The position numbers were made by a program, and so were the translations under genes. The notes beneath the pieces are model-generated. The model saw only the letters and a list, made by a program, of their open reading frames with translations, was not told the DNA's origin and did no database searches. From the NCBI GenBank assembly GCA_020726325.1, contig DYST01000009.1:1-32089 (forward strand): a stretch of DNA of 32,089 nt. Direction: 5' to 3'. Position 1 is the stretch's first letter. The number at the start of each line of letters is the position of its first letter. Shown piece after piece: positions 29,355-32,089 of the stretch. This stretch comes from Thiomicrospira cyclica. GTDB taxonomy: Bacteria > Pseudomonadota > Gammaproteobacteria > Thiomicrospirales > Thiomicrospiraceae.

Positions 29355-30759
29355 GGAGATTAGCGAAATTATGTTGAGTGGTTTAGAAAGAACGCTTAGG
29401 GTTGATAGCGAGTTTTATTCTAAAGAAAACTTGAAAATTGAGTCTTTTATAAAAAATAAAACTTATTCTAAATTGACAGACTTGGTTAAGGTGTCTGATG
29501 GCAACCATGCTGCGATAAGTGAAAATTTTACAACGCATGGTGTTCCCTATTATCGTGGGCAAGATGTAAATCATTTTTTTATTGAAAATTCTGCGCCAAT
29601 TTGTATTGCTAGTAGCGTATTTAACTTGCCAATTATGAAGCGTTCTCATCTTCAAAAAGGCGATGTTCTGCTTTCAATTGTTGGAACCATAGGAAGCTTA
29701 TCATTAGTCACAACAAGCGATAAGGCTACATGTAGCTGTAAATTAGCTATCTTACGACCGCATTCGATCAATAACTATTTTTTAGCTGTTTTTCTTGAAT
29801 CAATATATGGTAAAAACCAAGTTAAAAAACTCACTCGTGGTGCTGTTCAAATGGGTTTAATTCTAGAAGATTTAGACCAGTTATTAATTCCAGTTTTGAG
29901 TAATAACTTCCAAGTTTCTATTAAAAAAGTCATTAAATTAGGATATCAAAAACTACAAGACAGTAAATCACTCTACACCCAAGCCGAAACGCTATTGCTC
30001 AAAACACTAGGCTTAGATAATTTTACACCTAGCACGCAATCGGTCAATATTAAATCATTTAAAGATTCATTTGCAGCCACAGGGCGATTAGATGCGGAGT
30101 ATTATCAGTCGAAGTATGATGATTATATAAGACAAATACAGAGCTATAAGAATGGGTTTAAGTATATAGCTGACGTTTTAACCACTCCAATAAAGAACGG
30201 AACAACGCCTGATAGCGCAACTTTAGGTTATAAAACACTTGAACATTATTTTGTAAGGGTTGAGGCATTTCAACAAAACTTAACTATTGATGAAACATTG
30301 TTTTATTCTGTAAATAGTGAAGACTACTTAAAGCATAATGCTAATATTGTCTTAAAAAATGATATATTAGTTTCAATGACAGGAACAATAGGCGCAGTAG
30401 TTATTTATTTATCCAATAAGCCAGCATTGATTAATCAAAATGTTATGAGGTTGAGATGCAGTACAAATATAATAAATACGGAATGTTTTGCAGTCTATTT
30501 AAAAACAGTTGGTAAGATATTGCTTGAGAGAGTGCAAACGGGGAATGTTCAACCCTATGTAAATACTTCAAATTTTGAAACTTTGATAGTACCCTTAATT
30601 GACCTTAGCATCCAAACCCAAATAGCCGACTTAGTGCAACAAAGCTTTGCCCTTAAAAAAGAAAGTGAGCAATTGCTCGAAAAGGCAAAGCAAGCTGTTG
30701 AGTTAGCGATTGAGCAGGGTGAAGATGTGGCTATGGCGTATTTAGGAGAGACTAAATGA
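29344..30759 (+). CDS. Type I-like restriction specificity protein (HsdS), two target-recognition domains
   Basis: Two half-repeats, each opening R-[VL]-D-[SA]-E-[FY]-Y and containing K[GN]D[VI]L[LV]S..GTIG; coiled-coil linkers. The track start is a TTG inside a predicted stem; the frame is open upstream to at least 29299. Confidence 0.85.
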   Translation: MDGLEISEIMLSGLERTLRVDSEFYSKENLKIESFIKNKTYSKLTDLVKVSDGNHAAISENFTTHGVPYYRGQDVNHFFIENSAPICIASSVFNLPIMKRSHLQKGDVLLSIVGTIGSLSLVTTSDKATCSCKLAILRPHSINNYFLAVFLESIYGKNQVKKLTRGAVQMGLILEDLDQLLIPVLSNNFQVSIKKVIKLGYQKLQDSKSLYTQAETLLLKTLGLDNFTPSTQSVNIKSFKDSFAATGRLDAEYYQSKYDDYIRQIQSYKNGFKYIADVLTTPIKNGTTPDSATLGYKTLEHYFVRVEAFQQNLTIDETLFYSVNSEDYLKHNANIVLKNDILVSMTGTIGAVVIYLSNKPALINQNVMRLRCSTNIINTECFAVYLKTVGKILLERVQTGNVQPYVNTSNFETLIVPLIDLSIQTQIADLVQQSFALKKESEQLLEKAKQAVELAIEQGEDVAMAYLGETK

Positions 30760-31883
30760 GCAACACAATACAACTAACCGATGTTAAAGGTGTTGGTCGT
30801 GTTACGCTAACACTCGATGAAACTAAGCGAGTATTTACCTTTATCGGTACAAATGGTGTTGGCAAAACAAAGTGTTTAGAGTCGTTGTTTCAGTGGTTTT
30901 TGCTTACCAACAATAGCTTTTGGCAATACGCAGATAATGGTTTAATTAATTTAGAACTCTTTAATTTTACAAGCATTAGTGTCGATAATAGGTTGTTTTC
31001 TATGCCGCTTGTTGTTGGTGGGCTTCATAATCCAGCAACATTTAATACAAAAAATATTAAAGAAGTACAACATAAAAAACCTGTTGTTTTTTTGGGTTCA
31101 CAAAACAGAGGACATATCCAGCACGATAACATTTTATTGGGTAAACCAGTTGGTAGCTTTTCTGAAAGACGAAAACAATATTTTTCTTATTTGCTAACGA
31201 GCATGAAAGAAAATTTTTCTAGCTTGAATATGAATATGGGCATCGAGCAATGGTTTGTGATGCAGGCGCAATCATCGAATAAGTACCAAAAACAAGATGA
31301 TAACCGTGAAGTAGAAATAGAAACTGTATTGCGAATCCTTCACCAAATCGACAACACTATTGACGAATCATTTATAGAAATTGATGGTGATTTTAGGGTT
31401 TTTATTAAAATAAATGGGCATAAGCGGGATTTAACACAATTAAGCACAGGATTTGCATCGATTCTAAAAATTGTGCAAAGTATTGTTTCTGGCTATGGTT
31501 ATTTTACGAATGCCATCGATTTACAAAATACGCACGGCATTGTTTTAATCGATGAAATAGAAAGTCATTTACATATTAAGTGGCAGGCAAGTATTGTTGG
31601 TTTGCTTAAAACAGTTTTTCCAAATACTGTTTTTTACATAGCAACCCATTCTTCCGTTGTATTGTCTCAGTTAGAACAGGGAGAGGCTTATCGTCTTGTT
31701 CGCAATGACGATAATGCAGTTATAGCAGAAAGCATTATTGAGCCTAGCAATGTTTCGTTTATTGATCTGCTCAATGATGCCTTTGGTATCGATACAAATC
31801 AACTCAAACGGCAACAGCTCTTAAATACGAATCAACAGTTAGCAAAACAGCAATTGTTGAATTTGATTAATGGGGTTGGTTGA
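30756..31883 (+). CDS. ABC/AAA-type ATPase (COG3950-like, SMC/RecF-style P-loop protein)
   Basis: Walker A GTNGVGKT, signature-like LSTGFASILKIV, Walker B GIVLIDEIESHLH, H-loop IATHSS. ATGA overlap with the S stop. Confidence 0.85.
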   Translation: MSNTIQLTDVKGVGRVTLTLDETKRVFTFIGTNGVGKTKCLESLFQWFLLTNNSFWQYADNGLINLELFNFTSISVDNRLFSMPLVVGGLHNPATFNTKNIKEVQHKKPVVFLGSQNRGHIQHDNILLGKPVGSFSERRKQYFSYLLTSMKENFSSLNMNMGIEQWFVMQAQSSNKYQKQDDNREVEIETVLRILHQIDNTIDESFIEIDGDFRVFIKINGHKRDLTQLSTGFASILKIVQSIVSGYGYFTNAIDLQNTHGIVLIDEIESHLHIKWQASIVGLLKTVFPNTVFYIATHSSVVLSQLEQGEAYRLVRNDDNAVIAESIIEPSNVSFIDLLNDAFGIDTNQLKRQQLLNTNQQLAKQQLLNLINGVG

Positions 31884-32015
31884 AATGCAAAGATTGGTAT
31901 TGTTAGATAGTCAATTGCTGATTTTAGCATTGGACGCAACGGGACAAGATGGAGTGTCAACCCTTTTTCTTTATTTTTACTGTTCAAAATGAACAAATAA
32001 AGGACGCACATTATT

Positions 32016-32089
32016 ATGCCTTGGTTATCGGTTATGGGTGCTGCCTCGCTGTTAGGCACGGTGCTAGTAGCGATGAAAAAGCCTACCAC
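32016..32089 (+). CDS. Start of a possible small membrane protein (partial, runs off the right edge)
   Basis: ATG preceded by AAAGGA; MPWLSVMGAASLLGTVLVAMKKPT with a hydrophobic segment. Only 24 codons visible. Confidence 0.3.
   Translation, partial: MPWLSVMGAASLLGTVLVAMKKPT

Noticed and set aside
31832-32089. 85-aa minus-strand ORF at the right edge
   Set aside because: Overlaps the ATPase 3' end antisense, has no recognisable domain, and is probably spurious.
1-32089. CRISPR array, tRNA/rRNA genes, transposase or integrase
   Set aside because: I saw no regular spaced repeats, tRNA-like cloverleaf or rRNA sequence, and none of the ORFs resembles a transposase or integrase.

Overview
The window looks like a gammaproteobacterial chromosome, possibly Moraxellaceae/Pseudomonadales (taxonomy is inferred from gene order only). 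Positions 1-12220 (minus strand) carry the envelope/translation cluster rpsB-tsf-pyrH-frr-uppS-cdsA-rseP-bamA-skp-lpxD-fabZ-lpxA-lpxB. The supplied ORF track omits lpxB, but it is open from a GTG at 985 to the window edge. Positions 12529-18736 (plus) carry map-glnD-radA, yciB, a yciI-like gene and a short asparaginase-like gene. These are followed by an EamA-type transporter remnant and two uncharacterised ORFs (19025-21060). Positions 21079-26322 (minus) carry tatD, ubiB, ubiJ, ubiE and hslU, and then come a truncated gspN-like ORF and a small exported protein. Positions 27317-31883 hold an accessory restriction-modification cassette: a fused PD-(D/E)XK nuclease/N6-adenine methyltransferase, a two-TRD specificity protein, and a translationally coupled ABC/AAA-type ATPase, with no HsdR helicase. 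The most interesting signal is at the RM/S junction. A T_TTT_TTT heptamer in the correct zero frame is followed by a 5-nt spacer, a zero-frame UAA, and a potential 18-bp stem-loop. The -1 frame is open and runs straight into the S protein. This has the architecture of a programmed -1 frameshift producing a fused R-M-S polypeptide of about 1147 aa, although a homopolymer indel or a phase-variable tract could give the same reading.
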